Shown here piece after piece: positions 11,614 to 21,760 of a stretch of 64,000 bases of DNA (within the stretch, counting starts at the first letter, position 1; every line of letters starts with the position of its first letter). The position numbers and the translations under genes are program-made. The stretch is from Tamarix chinensis (lineage: Eukaryota; Streptophyta; Magnoliopsida; Caryophyllales; Tamaricaceae), in NCBI GenBank assembly GCA_030549775.1, contig CM060174.1, positions 11,196,286-11,260,285 of the forward strand. Direction: 5' to 3'. The notes under the pieces were generated by a model that had not been told where the DNA came from, ran no database searches, and saw only the letters and a program-made list of their open reading frames with translations.

Positions 11614-11935
11614 AATATTGGTACATTATGGAAGAAGGCTAGAGCAACAAAAGATGGATATATTAATGAAGATGTAGATGTTGCAGCGACAAAAATTGTA
11701 AGTTTGTAGACATTTGAAACCCTGCTTACTTTTCTTTTAGAAAACTATTATATTATGCTTTTTCATGTAAGCTAATTTTACATATATTATATACATTACA
11801 GGACGAACTTCAAACGTCAGATGGTGAGGAGGGGGTAGACCAATATAACATTGTATCAAAGGCTATAGGAATTGTAGAACACCCTGGAAGACACAGGGGC
11901 TTGGATTAGGTGCTACGAAAACGAGCGTACGTGGC
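11614..11935 (+). pseudogene. Remnant of the CACTA family gene in element A
   Basis: From AATATTGGTACATTATGG onward the plus strand matches minus-strand exons of element D (58400-58700). It encodes a piece like LWKKARATKDGYINEDVDVAATKI, then an intron with GT/AG borders (about 11699-11801), then DELQTSDGEEGVDQYNIVSKAIGIVEHPGRHRG, followed by a stop or frameshift. This part of the family gene lies between the PF03004-like block and the Ulp1 block. It shows that A derives from a D-like ancestor and has the same polarity, left to right. Confidence 0.75.
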
Positions 11936-12654
11936 CGATCTCGTAGTTCTTGTAACGGTTTTAATAACGGTATTAGGTAGCGATCTATTTATTCTACATG
12001 CATTTTTAGGTTTGTATTTCGTCTACATATTTCGGTCTTCCAGCCTAGATCTGTGAACTCTTTACTTTGGGGTGTAGAGCTACCAAGTTGTGGTATGCCC
12101 ACTAATTTTTATTCCTAAGTATAGTTGGTGTATTGAGACATTGGTACACTTATAGATTGATTGAAATTATGGTGTGATTGCAGATTTGGTATGAATTGAT
12201 GTTGTTTTACATTGCAGATTTGGTAATTGTTTGAACATACAACTGTGTATTTGGGCAGGAACAAAAGAGAAAAATAAAAAAAAACATATAGTTTTAATAA
12301 CTGTTATATGAAAACTGTTATTAAAGCATAGGTTTTAATAACGGTTTCCCATAGAACCATTATTAAAAACTGAGGTTTTAACAACGGTTTCTTATAGAAC
12401 CGTTATTAAAAATTGTGGTTTTAATAACGGTTTTGTTTAAGAAATGTTATGAAAAGCTCCTTTTTAATAACGGTTTTTACTTAAAAACCGTTATTAAATA
12501 TGAAATTTACGCACATATTCACGGGTTTTTGTGTATTTTTCATGACAGTTATGAACCGTTATTAAATATTTAATAACGAGCGATTCAATAACGGTTGAAA
12601 ACCGTTATTAAAACTATAAAATAACCGTTATTAAAACCCCTTTCTGTGGTAGTG

Positions 12655-15253
12655 GTGGTGTGGTATCCCAAATTTTAGCCCTAGTGGCGGTGGCATTAAA
12701 GATGTAGTAAGTGAGGTATTCTAATAAAAACCCCTTTAATGTACTTCAACCACATGTGATGGGTGGTGTAGTCGTTGTCGATACGCAATAAGGGTATCAT
12801 TCTAAATTGGGGATTGAGAGGGCTCACATCTATTTAACTAGCTAAACCTAAAAATAAAAATAAGAACCCTAAATAAAAAAAATAAAAAATAAGAAAATAT
12901 TAATGGGGGCTAACTAGTTGAGAGGGCTCACCATGATTTAATTTTCTTTCTGGCCTTTGGGCCTTCGACCCTTGGGCCATTAGTATAAAAGTCCAAAATT
13001 TTTTATTTTATTTTTATTTTATTTTATTTAAAGACAAACCTGCAAATTAACATTAATAAAAATTAATAAATAATAATAATCTATATTTATTTAATTATTA
13101 TCATTTTAGCTCAAATAATAATATTTATGCAAGTGTCACCACTTAAGCATACAATCATAATTATTCACCTACATTACTTAAATAAAATACTAAAAACTAA
13201 GATTATAATGGTATACAATATGTCAAAATATTAACTTATCATACCCCTACGCTTAGCTTCTAGCTTGTCCTCAAGCAAGTTATTACTCTAACTGAATAAA
13301 ATTAAATAAACTAGCCACTTTTGTAGGTCTCATGATTGCACTTAGTATCTATAACAAGCCCTTTAAACCCCTGGGTCACCCATCGAGGATGAGCAAGGTC
13401 TCATGAGGGTTTCGTAGATGATATACCTAAAAAATCACACACATTAAGAAAAATAAAAAATAATAATAAAACCACACCTAATTCCTTTAACTATTGTTTC
13501 AAAATCTTTTACTTTCATATGTCAAGATTAGCAATATACCAAGATTCAGCATTGAGAGATTTAAAGGATCAATTTCAATATATGATTCACACATAAACAT
13601 GATAGGTATAAACAAATTAATATTATGGATGAAGATCTACCATATCATAGTCACATCAAGATCCATCATCACTATGGATACCCTCTATTTTTTTTCTCTT
13701 AGATTCATGGCTACAAATGAATAAAAACACTCATGTATGTGAGATAAGATGATAAAGATAACAAATGACTCACATATATAGATAAAAAAGGCTCATGTTC
13801 TTGTGGATGAAACCTCATGAAAGATATCAAATACCTACCAAATGGACTGAACCATATGTTTAACTCTTGTGAATAGTCTCCATCAGATCAAGGGTTGCTC
13901 ATCTCAAGAATCAAATAAGACTTACTTATTGGTTGTAGTGGGGTTTAAGGTAAAGAAGGGTACGGAGTATTCTAGGATTGTGGTGCTAAAATGGTTGAGA
14001 ACTAGTGGAATTATAATGATTAGATGAAATATAAGCATTAACTCCACATTAATACACATCTCCACCTTAACACCAAAATATAACATGAGATAGAAATTGA
14101 ACATGAATAGAGCTTTCTCAACATTATCTCCATAACTGCCTCTCTTCCTTAAATTGTATTATTTTCTTCTTTTCTCTTCTTTTTTCTTTTCATTTTTTCT
14201 GTATTTTATATTTTTTTTTCAACATATGTTCCTCCACCAAAAATAACTAATCCCTTTATTAGCATAAATTCATATATTTCTTTCACATACACAACTACTC
14301 TTTATCCATAATGATTTGACTCCCTTCCACTAGCTTTATGTAAGGGTAAGGTTATTAAGCCTGAAGTTTATTCAATGTGGGTAATGAAGAAAAATATATG
14401 TTCTATGTATAGGCTAAAAGGGTTTATATGGGGTGCATATCATGTATACACAAATTAGGTTTAAGCTATTTGGTCATGTGGTAGAAAATCCTAAACTGCC
14501 TTTATCATTTTCTCAATCAGAGCATGTTTTGACTATAAGCTTCAAATAACATAGGAGTAAATTATGGTAATCTCTAGAGTCCATTACAAGATCTATAACA
14601 AGTAATTTTATCTAAATAATTAAACATATATGAGGTTTGAAAAGACACTTTGAAGCTAAAAAAAGAAGATCGTTTCATGTAAATTTTCTTAGAAAAAAAA
14701 GGTATATATGGTTCAAAAGCTCACCGATAAATTGATGAATCTCAACATGTCATGTCAGTGGTTAAACAATCCTTTATAATCTTTCTCCATTCATAAATAG
14801 ACATGTAGATATGTGTTCCCTATACCAAAATTAATGCAAAAAATTTCCACTTGGTTTATCTCAATTTCATGATCATCTTTTTGTTATATTTCAAAGATAT
14901 ACTCCTTATTAACTAGTTAAAGGCTTCTATGCCTCTTAAAACACTAAAAAAATTATAATATGTTTTCAATTTATTTTTTATATATATACATTTTTTTAAT
15001 GTAGACACATAATTAAATTTTTTTCATGCGAATACATAAAACACATACACCCCCACACTTTAATCATACATTGTCTTCAATGTGTATACAATTGAGGGAA
15101 TATGCAATTTAAAGTATGGAGATACAAACTAAATAAATAAATTACTAGAGGGTAGAAAACACCTTTGTCATATTGGGTTAACTTCCAAGTAGTGCTTGTT
15201 TTTATGTCTTCAGTCTACCATGATCTTGGTTTTGTCTTTCAAGGTGGGTGCAT
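12655..15253 (-). repeat. Retroelement-derived region with LTR-like end at about 12940-13236
   Basis: No gene is recognised. The segment 12940-13236 is closely related to 34930-35205 and 62470-62690; two of the three contain GGCCTTTGGGCCTTCG. On the minus strand a purine-rich tract AAGCGTAGGGG preceded by CTTGAGGACAAGC lies directly before TATGATAAG at about 13236. That arrangement is typical of a plant LTR retrotransposon polypurine tract followed by its 3' LTR, so a reverse-oriented LTR probably begins at 13236. A second polypurine-like tract (AAAGTGTGGGGGTG, minus strand) lies at about 15047-15060. The rest (13270-15040) is AT-rich and I see nothing else in it. Confidence 0.4.
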
Positions 15254-15770
15254 CTACTTGATATCTATTTTACCAAATCCTTCCTCATGATTATCATCTT
15301 TATCCTGCAAGGAAGAAAAAGACAAAATAATAATTTTAATAAAAGAGTTGACCCAACAAGAACATAACTTACCTATCATAGGATGTAAGCTCGTGTATAA
15401 AGAGAGAATGCTTTGCCCAATGTCAATGTATGATGATCTCTCTATCAATAGAGGAACATATTGTCCCATCTCAAAATCTTTAAACACATCCTTCAAACAT
15501 AACCTATCCTTTGGAGTATTACGCTTCTTATGAGATGTATCTAAGATGATTTGATTACTCTCTTCACTCTTGGACCCACAACTTGCTAAAAGAGGGCAAA
15601 CAAAGAGTATGGTTAGCATAAATAAAATCAAAGTGGTTCAAATGCTTACCTCATGGTTTATGCTCATCTCTACAAAAAATTGGGGAACTAATGTTCAAAT
15701 ATTGTTTATGGTAGATGAAAGTGATAGTCTTGCCATCCATGTACTTCTCTTTATCCACTTGATCCTTATT
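15254..15770 (-). pseudogene. Unrecognised open reading frame with splice-like borders, interrupted by an LTR
   Basis: A 125-codon frame (15254-15631) reads ..SCGSKSEESNQIILDTSHKK.. then ..KDRLCLKDVFKDFEMGQYVP.. and ends DKDDNHEEGFGKIDIK. An acceptor-like CTCTTTTAG precedes CAAGTTGTGG, a donor-like GGTAAGTT follows HPMIG, and CTTCCTTGCAG precedes DKDDN. Removing that 68-nt segment would, however, shift the frame into a stop, while reading through stays open. Upstream (15651-15770) a second open piece, NKDQVDKEKYMDGKTITFIY.., runs up to the junction with an LTR fragment at about 15777. I do not recognise the family. It could be a retroelement accessory gene or a captured host fragment. Codon use is AT-rich like the surroundings. 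Confidence 0.35.
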
Positions 15771-15777
15771 TTTATGT

Positions 15778-15905
15778 GTAACACCCCCAAAATTCACTAC
15801 TGAAAAATTTTGTTTTATTAAAATAATTGGCGGAAGAGAAATAATAAAACTATGAATTCTAGGTATATTACCGCCACACTTAGTACCAAATTGGTTCACT
15901 GACGA
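15778..15905 (-). repeat. LTR end fragment, reverse orientation
   Basis: Starts TGTAACACCCCC, the reverse complement of the GGGGGTGTTACA ends seen at 16689 and 33853. It continues through the conserved box and half of the stem-loop (CACTTAGTACC) before switching, at about 15905, into forward-oriented LTR minisatellite sequence. It therefore stands head to head with the LTR that follows. Confidence 0.7.
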
Positions 15906-16689
15906 ATAATAGTGGTCAGGAGCATTCTGCCCTGGAGACTGATCCACCGACAATAATAGTGGTTAGGAGCACTCTACCCTGTATGTATTCTGGTCTATCA
16001 GATGTAATAGTGGGATTCCCACACTCACATGGATATTTATAATCCGAGATGATTGATTAATGATAGACTAATGGTTAAGGCCTATAAGTATTGATTGTAC
16101 ATTATCGCCTATTAATATCAGATTGACTTGTTAAGTGTGTGAGCATATGAATGTGAATATTATGTATGCAACTTTCATTATGTATGTATATAGTGTTGTA
16201 TCATGTATTGCATTGTGGGCCTATTTTTAAGTGTGTTTTAAAGGATTACTCAGTACCGTAGTATTGAAGGGTTCCCTTCGTGGGGTCCCTGCCTATTCAA
16301 TGGGCAAAGTTCCGTGTAGGTCTTTTTTCAAGTGCTATTCAAATGGGCAACGGGAAAGAGCATAAGAAATTATCCGAAATTATTAGGGTTTCACTCTTTC
16401 TCTTTAAATTTCTAGTTTCAATTTAATTGTTGTTTTGTAGCCACCATTGGTGGGTTCTATTTTTGTAAATTGTTATTTACACTACTCTAATTTAAATATG
16501 GTTTGAGTTCCTCGTACATTATATTTTACTCTTTAAAACTTAGCACTTGGTACTGGCACGGTTGAAGTGAACTGGTCTGGTACTAAGTGTAGCAGTGATA
16601 TCCCCAGAATTTACAGTTTTATTATTCCACTTTCACTAATTATTTTAATAAAATGAAATATTTTAGTAGTGAATTTTTGGGGTGTTACA
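15906..16689 (+). repeat. 3' part of a long LTR, forward orientation
   Basis: Carries the AATAATAGTGG minisatellite motifs (15906-16015), the GGGTTCC..TGGGG region (16260-16330), the stem-loop CACTTGGTACT..GGTACTAAGTG (16543-16591), and the terminal TTTTTGGGGTGTTACA ending at 16689. The same order occurs in the LTRs ending at 28496 and 33853. The 5' part is missing. Confidence 0.7.
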
Positions 16690-17000
16690 AGTTGATATTA
16701 GAGCTAGTTTCGACCGCTTTTTCAATTTTAAACTTTTTAAGCTAATACCATAAGTTGTTATTAAAGTTTGTTTCGACAACTCTTTCAATTTTAAATGATT
16801 TTAAGCAGATACCACAACTGGTATCTAATCTTGTTTCAACTGCTCTTGTAATTTCAATTAATTTAAGGTGGTACCACAAGTTGATATGAGGTGTTTTCAA
16901 AAAACCTTTCTCGACTTTTAGTGTTTTGAGCTAATATTACAAGTTAGTATCAAAGTATTTCATGTATTTTTTTCAAGTTTGAATGATTCTTGTAAGGTTT
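16690..17000 (+). repeat. Tandem array of primer-binding-site-like modules, period about 63 bp
   Basis: Directly after the LTR end is a degenerate iMet primer-binding site (AGTTGATATTAGAGC at 16690). The same module recurs at about 16753, 16817, 16879 and 16942. Each unit reads roughly AGTTGGTATCAGAGC, then a GTTTCGACCGCTCTTTC-like part and AAGCTAATACCACA. Five units are visible, with spacing of 62-64 bp. The related element at 28500 has two such sites. Confidence 0.75.
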
Positions 17001-18160
17001 CCCCCCATTTTTCTCTTGTTTTGGAAAAACCAGATTAGTCCTAATAGTTGGATATGGGTAGATTAAGTGAACTCGACTTAGGTCACCTAGCTTGAGAAAA
17101 TGACACCTTCCCTAATGAACTTTTTTTGTTACAATTAACTCAAAATGGACCGAGATGAGTGGGTCAACAATCTAGAGAGGGAGTTCGAAGTGCTCATGGG
17201 ATTAACTTAACGTTCCCTGGTACCTCATCCTCAAACTGCCTTGCCTTCGATGGGTATCGGAGAGAATTAGCTTGATAGAGTTTTGCATCATTGATCCCTA
17301 ACCTACAATGAGAAAGAAGACCCCATAGTCCTAGAAAGCTAGGTATGAGATTTTTATAGGACCTTCTAGGCACTCAACTACCCTGAGGAGCGAAGGACGA
17401 ACATCGTAGTGTACTTCCTTTGGGCACCAGCCAACACTTGATGGGAAGAATTTTGAACCCAAGGAAGACGACTAGCATCTTAAGAAGACTTCAAGACTTC
17501 AATACTACTATCTGCACGCATTTCTACACAAAAAGTCTCAAGAGAGCCAAACTCAAAGAATTCATGGAGCTGACACAAAGAAGCTTGTCGGTCCGAGAAT
17601 ACTACGCACGATTCCTGAAGCTGCTAAGGTTTGCCCCCAAAATAGCCACTATTAAGGCTACAATGGTTCTAATTTGAGTAAGGAATTCACCTCAAAATTC
17701 AAAGCATGATGGATGCAGACATTTTACAGGACTTGAATATGGTGTACGAGCGAGCGTGCGTCACTGATCCCTTGGTCCAGGAATAAGCCTCTATCCTAGG
17801 CAAGAGGAATAAAAAAGAGACCGAGTTTGAAGAAAAGAGCTGTCGTCCCAGTAGCAAGGTTTTACAGGCCCAGCCTAAACCTTAATTTAAAGTTCAGCGT
17901 ATGAAGACTTAGAGTAGTCTTGGTGGCAAGGCTAGAAAGAGACTAGTTTGGCACTACCACTGTCGTCGTTGCAGAAGAGATCATTCAGGCAAGGATTACA
18001 TGGGAAAATTGGTTCAATTCCACGATTGTTGACAGCTTGGGTACAGGAGCTACGAATGCTACAACGCACCCTATAAAGGAATCCAGAGGTCTCAACAACT
18101 ATCGGTTCGGCAGAACCAGGTACTTGGAGTAACCCGTTCAACCTCTTTAATTGAAGCAGA
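17001..18160 (+). pseudogene. Ty3/gypsy gag remnant with zinc-knuckle traces
   Basis: The intact piece at 17420-17677 includes FYTKSLKRAKLKEFMELTQR and LSVREYYARFLKLLRFAPK. This is the characteristic capsid-region motif of plant Ty3/gypsy gag (..RAKLKEFMELxQGxxSVxEYxxRFxxLxRFAP..). Downstream, 17700-17790 gives MDADILQDLNMVYERACVTD in another frame. The region around 17950-18080 gives CRRCRRDHSGKDY and HDC.QLGYRSYEC, two decayed CCHC zinc knuckles in which a Cys, a His and a Gly codon are mutated. Multiple stops and frame changes make it non-coding. It lies in the expected order: LTR, primer-binding-site array, gag. No protease or polymerase follows; the element is cut off by a microsatellite and another LTR. 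Confidence 0.75.
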
Positions 18161-18196
18161 TGAGTAAGTGATCGATTGTGATGCAACTTCTTCTTC

Positions 18197-18345
<149 letters not shown>

Positions 18346-18599
18346 CCTTTCCTCGATGCCATACTCGACCACCTCTGCCATATCCGGCCGCCCTACTACT
18401 CTCTTTACCTCCCTCTCTCTCCTCCGCCATTTTCCTATCCCATCTTGACCTAGTTAACCCTCTCTCTCCTCTCATATGCCCCCATCTTTCCCTCCTTTAC
18501 CTTCCCTCTCCTTGCCACTCCCACGCCCTACCATGCTGTTGCCACCCTACCGAGCCACCTACCCCCTATCTATCCCTCTCCTTTTTTCTTATCCTCATT
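18346..18599 (+). repeat. Pyrimidine-rich LTR leader-like segment
   Basis: A strongly C/T-rich stretch with CCGCC-like islands. Similar segments occur at 24320-24960 and 29450-29720, within other long LTRs, near their presumed promoter and leader. It ends where a reverse-oriented LTR starts (TGTAACACC at 18600). The ORF spanning it is low-complexity. Confidence 0.45.
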
Positions 18600-19607
18600 T
18601 GTAACACCCTAAATTCACTATTTTTTTAAACCAAAAGCACTTAAATTAAAACCTGTGAATTATAGGGATGTTACTGCCACACTTAGTACTAGATCGGTTC
18701 ACTCCTACTATTCCAGTACCAAGTGCTAATGATAAAAGAATTATTGTCAACATTAATACTCAAACCAAGAGTTCATGAAAAGAAAACCTAGAAGAGTTAT
18801 CACATGGAAATCATAGTACGCGTAAAAATTACATATCTTAAGGTACAACATCAAGATTCCTCGAAGGGAATAACATATGCAAACATTAATGTTGAAGTTT
18901 GGAAAATCCAATACAGAAAAGAAATACTATAAAGAAATAGAATGACATAAGAGAGAATCCATCCACATTGCTCCGATCATCAAACCAAACCCATGATCAA
19001 AACTTAGCCTCGCCTGATGCCTCATGGATATAGAAGGCATCAAAGTAAATATCACCTACCTGCACCACGTCAGATGGGCCTCCTACTCATGGGAATGAGT
19101 AGCACTCATAAAAATGGTAATTAGTACGCTACGTACTGAATAAGGTAACCGTGCACTAAGACCAACACGTAGAATCTTGTAAAACCAAGCGAAATAATAA
19201 AAACAACATAAGGTCCAACCTGATAACATAGTATCGTATGATCATTCGGGTGAATACATAAGGCCCATTTATAGTCTGGATTAATTAATTAATTAATCTC
19301 TTATTGATACTCATTTTATACCATACTTTTTATCAAGTCCATGTGAGTACGGGAACCCCACTATTTTAGTCTGTGGATCGGTCACTTATAGGGTAACATA
19401 CCCTAACCACTATTATACACAGGTGGATTGGTCTGGCCCCTGCTCGCATAGTGTTCCGCTATAAGTACCTAGTGTCTTTTATGTGTCGTAGCAACTCAGG
19501 GTTTAGTTTATTGAGCTCGGGATCCCCCACTATTATAACCGGTGGATCGATCATACATAGGGCAACATGCGCAACATGTCCTAACTACTCTTATACGCCG
19601 GTGGATC
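18600..19607 (-). repeat. Long-LTR copy, reverse orientation, interrupted
   Basis: Begins TGTAACACCCTAAATTCAC (reverse complement of an LTR end). It carries the conserved box and stem-loop (CACTTAGTACT..AGTACCAAGTGC at 18680-18726) and minisatellite units at 19340-19607 (CCCCACTATT.., CGGTGGATC). At 19608, inside a minisatellite unit, another LTR end begins, so a second LTR appears to have inserted here. Confidence 0.65.
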
Positions 19608-21760
19608 TGTAACACCCCTAAAATTTACTATTAAAAAATTTTATTTTATTAAAAGGAATAATGGAAGCAAAATATCAAGCAGTGAATTTGGGGGATATTA
19701 CCACCACACTTAGTACCACACTGGTTCACTCCTACCATTCCAGTACCAAGTGCTAAGGCTAAAAGTGTAAAATACAATTTAGAAGAACTTAAAGTATAGT
19801 TAAATTAGAGTAGCGTAGTAAAACTTTTACAAAAATAGAATCCACCGATGGTGGTTACAAGAATATAGATTACATTTAAATCAAGGGTAAAGGGAGAAAG
19901 AATGAAACCCTATAATTCCGAATAACTTCCTTATGCTCTTTCCCATTACCCACTCGAATAGCACCTGAAATAGACCTGCAAGGGACACTGCCTATTGAAT
20001 AAGCAGGGGCCCCATGAATGGAACCCTTTAGTACTATGGTGCTGAGTAATCCGTTAAAACACACTAAAAAGGCCCAATACAACACATGATACATAACTAT
20101 ATACATATATGATAAGGTATGCATACACAATGTTCACATACTTGATAAGTCCATCAAATGTTAACAGGACAAAAAAAATCCATGTAAGTGTGGGAACCCC
20201 ACTATTATAGCCGATGGACCAGAATACATACAGGCCAGAACGCTCGTGACCACTATTATTGTCGGTGGACCAGTCTCCAAGGCAGGACGTTTCTAGCCAC
20301 TATTATTCGCTGATGGATCGGTCTGGCCCCGACTCACATGGTGTTGCACTGTAATAACTTTGTGTCTTTCCCATGTATTATCATTATTACGTTCGGTTTG
20401 TTGAGCATAGAATCCCCCACTATTATAGCTGGTGGATCAGAAATCATGCAAGGTAAAATGCTCTTGACCACTATTATTCGCTGGTGGATCGATCTAGGTC
20501 CGACATAGAAATCTTTCTCTTTAAGTGATTAGTATCTTATTTGAAAGTGTTTCACCTTTGACATGTAAGTCTACTTCTGTTCTCCTGAGAGGGCCCGTCC
20601 CATATCTCGAGACCTTTGCACCTCTTATCACACCCCGAAATCCATTACTCCTTGCATTTAATCATAACAAAGATCCAACTCCTAAGGGTGTGGGTTGAGA
20701 TCCATCACCTTATGACATTCAAATTCTCTCATTACCACTCTCTAGGGTTTTCCCTTGAAACCCTAATCGAACCTATGTGGCCCAAATTTTCTTTTATCGT
20801 CCAATACCTCATCTTATTTGGATTCAACCCAAAACCCATCACTATACTCACCAATTATACATGTGAGCATGAAACCCTAGTTGGCTGCTCAAACCCTAGT
20901 ACCTTTCTTACGTAAGGATCATCCTATGCAAACCCTAGGAATTTCCCATGGAAGAGTCACATTACTCATTCATTTTGATCATAACCTCCTTTTTTATTTT
21001 TCCTCTTATGGATCATGAGATAATTAGGTCAATCTTATATTCCTTAAATCAACTCACTTCCCTTTGGTAAACTTACTTCCCCTCTTTCCCTTTTTATCCT
21101 TTCATCTCATATCATATTATTAAACATCCTAACATGCATGTCTTAGAGGGTTATGTCATATAACATCATAAGCATAACATATATAATCATTACACATATG
21201 CCATAAGGAATTTACATAAGCATACCTCAACTCCAAATTGCACTACAACAATTAGTCATTAAGCATAAAGTACACAACTTGGTATAACACATTCCACACA
21301 AGGCACATAACACACACATAGTTGTTCTTGGTCACATCCTTACTCGGTTTAGGTTACCAAGCTATCTCCCACACTTATTAGGTCACTAATTACCCTCCAT
21401 AATTGTTACACTTATCATATTTCCTATTTGGTTGGTTAGATTACCAAATTGCCCTTCTCCTTTGTTATAATTACCAAATTGCCCTTTAGTTGGTTAAATT
21501 ACCAAATTACCCTTCTCCATTATCATAGTTATCAAACTACCCTTCTCCATTATCAAAATTACCAAATTAGCCTTTAGTTGGTTAAATTACCAATTTGCCC
21601 TTCTCCATTATCATAATTACCAAATTACCCTTATCCATTATCATAATTACCAAATTATCCTTCTGTTAGTTAAATTACCAAATTACCCTTCTACTTTATC
21701 ATAATTATCAAACTACCCTTCTCTATTATCAAAATTACCAAATTACCCTTTGGTTGGTTA
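19608..21760 (-). repeat. Second long-LTR copy, reverse orientation, with short-period minisatellite
   Basis: Starts TGTAACACCCCTAAAATTT at 19608, then the conserved box and the stem-loop CACTTAGTACC..GTACCAAGTGC (19707-19753). Minisatellites with CCACTATTATAG and GGTGGACC/GGTGGATC cores follow at 20180-20500. The segment 20580-20700 matches the solo LTR at 32060-32210 in reverse (GGGTGTGGGTTGAGATCC). At 21420-21755 there is an array of about 30-bp units of the type AATTACCAAATTACCCTTCT. The copy is cut at 21760 by CACTA element B. No gene. Confidence 0.65.

Larger units (their letters stand above)
10696..11617. repeat. Long inverted repeat (hairpin-forming) built from a B3 gene fragment
   Basis: The left arm, about 10696-11121, is the reverse complement of the right arm, about 11205-11617. 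The loop between them is roughly 80 nt. The outer ends pair TATTATACAAACGCCACA with TGTGGCGTTTGTATAATA, and the inner ends pair around CATAATTTAAA. By eye, the coding part of the arms is about 90% identical, with small indels in the non-coding part. CACTA-family sequence resumes at AATATTGGTACATT (11614), overlapping the end of the arm. A transcript crossing this region would fold into a double-stranded RNA stem of about 410-425 bp. The capture includes part of an intron and the start of an exon of the source gene. Confidence 0.92.
9468..12654 (+). mobile_element. CACTA element A (En/Spm type), non-autonomous, with captured B3 inverted repeat
   Basis: The element starts CACTACTTCAGAAAC at 9468 and ends in TAGTG at 12654. 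It is flanked by the 3-bp duplication GTG (9465-9467 and 12655-12657), as expected for CACTA transposons. The left end resembles the right end of element D read in reverse (both contain AATAATAACGGGACATTAAT), and the right end resembles the left ends of B and D (..TTTTAATAACGG). Subterminal regions (about 9550-9720 and 12290-12640) are packed with palindromic TTTTAATAACGGTT / AACCGTTATTAAAA units, the likely transposase-binding sites. The 9720-9960 region matches the 5' leader of element D. The interior is a deletion derivative: the PF03004-like and Ulp1 exons are mostly gone, only a short coding remnant (11614-11935) remains, and a host B3 gene fragment is present as an inverted repeat. It should depend on a transposase supplied elsewhere. 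Confidence 0.9.
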
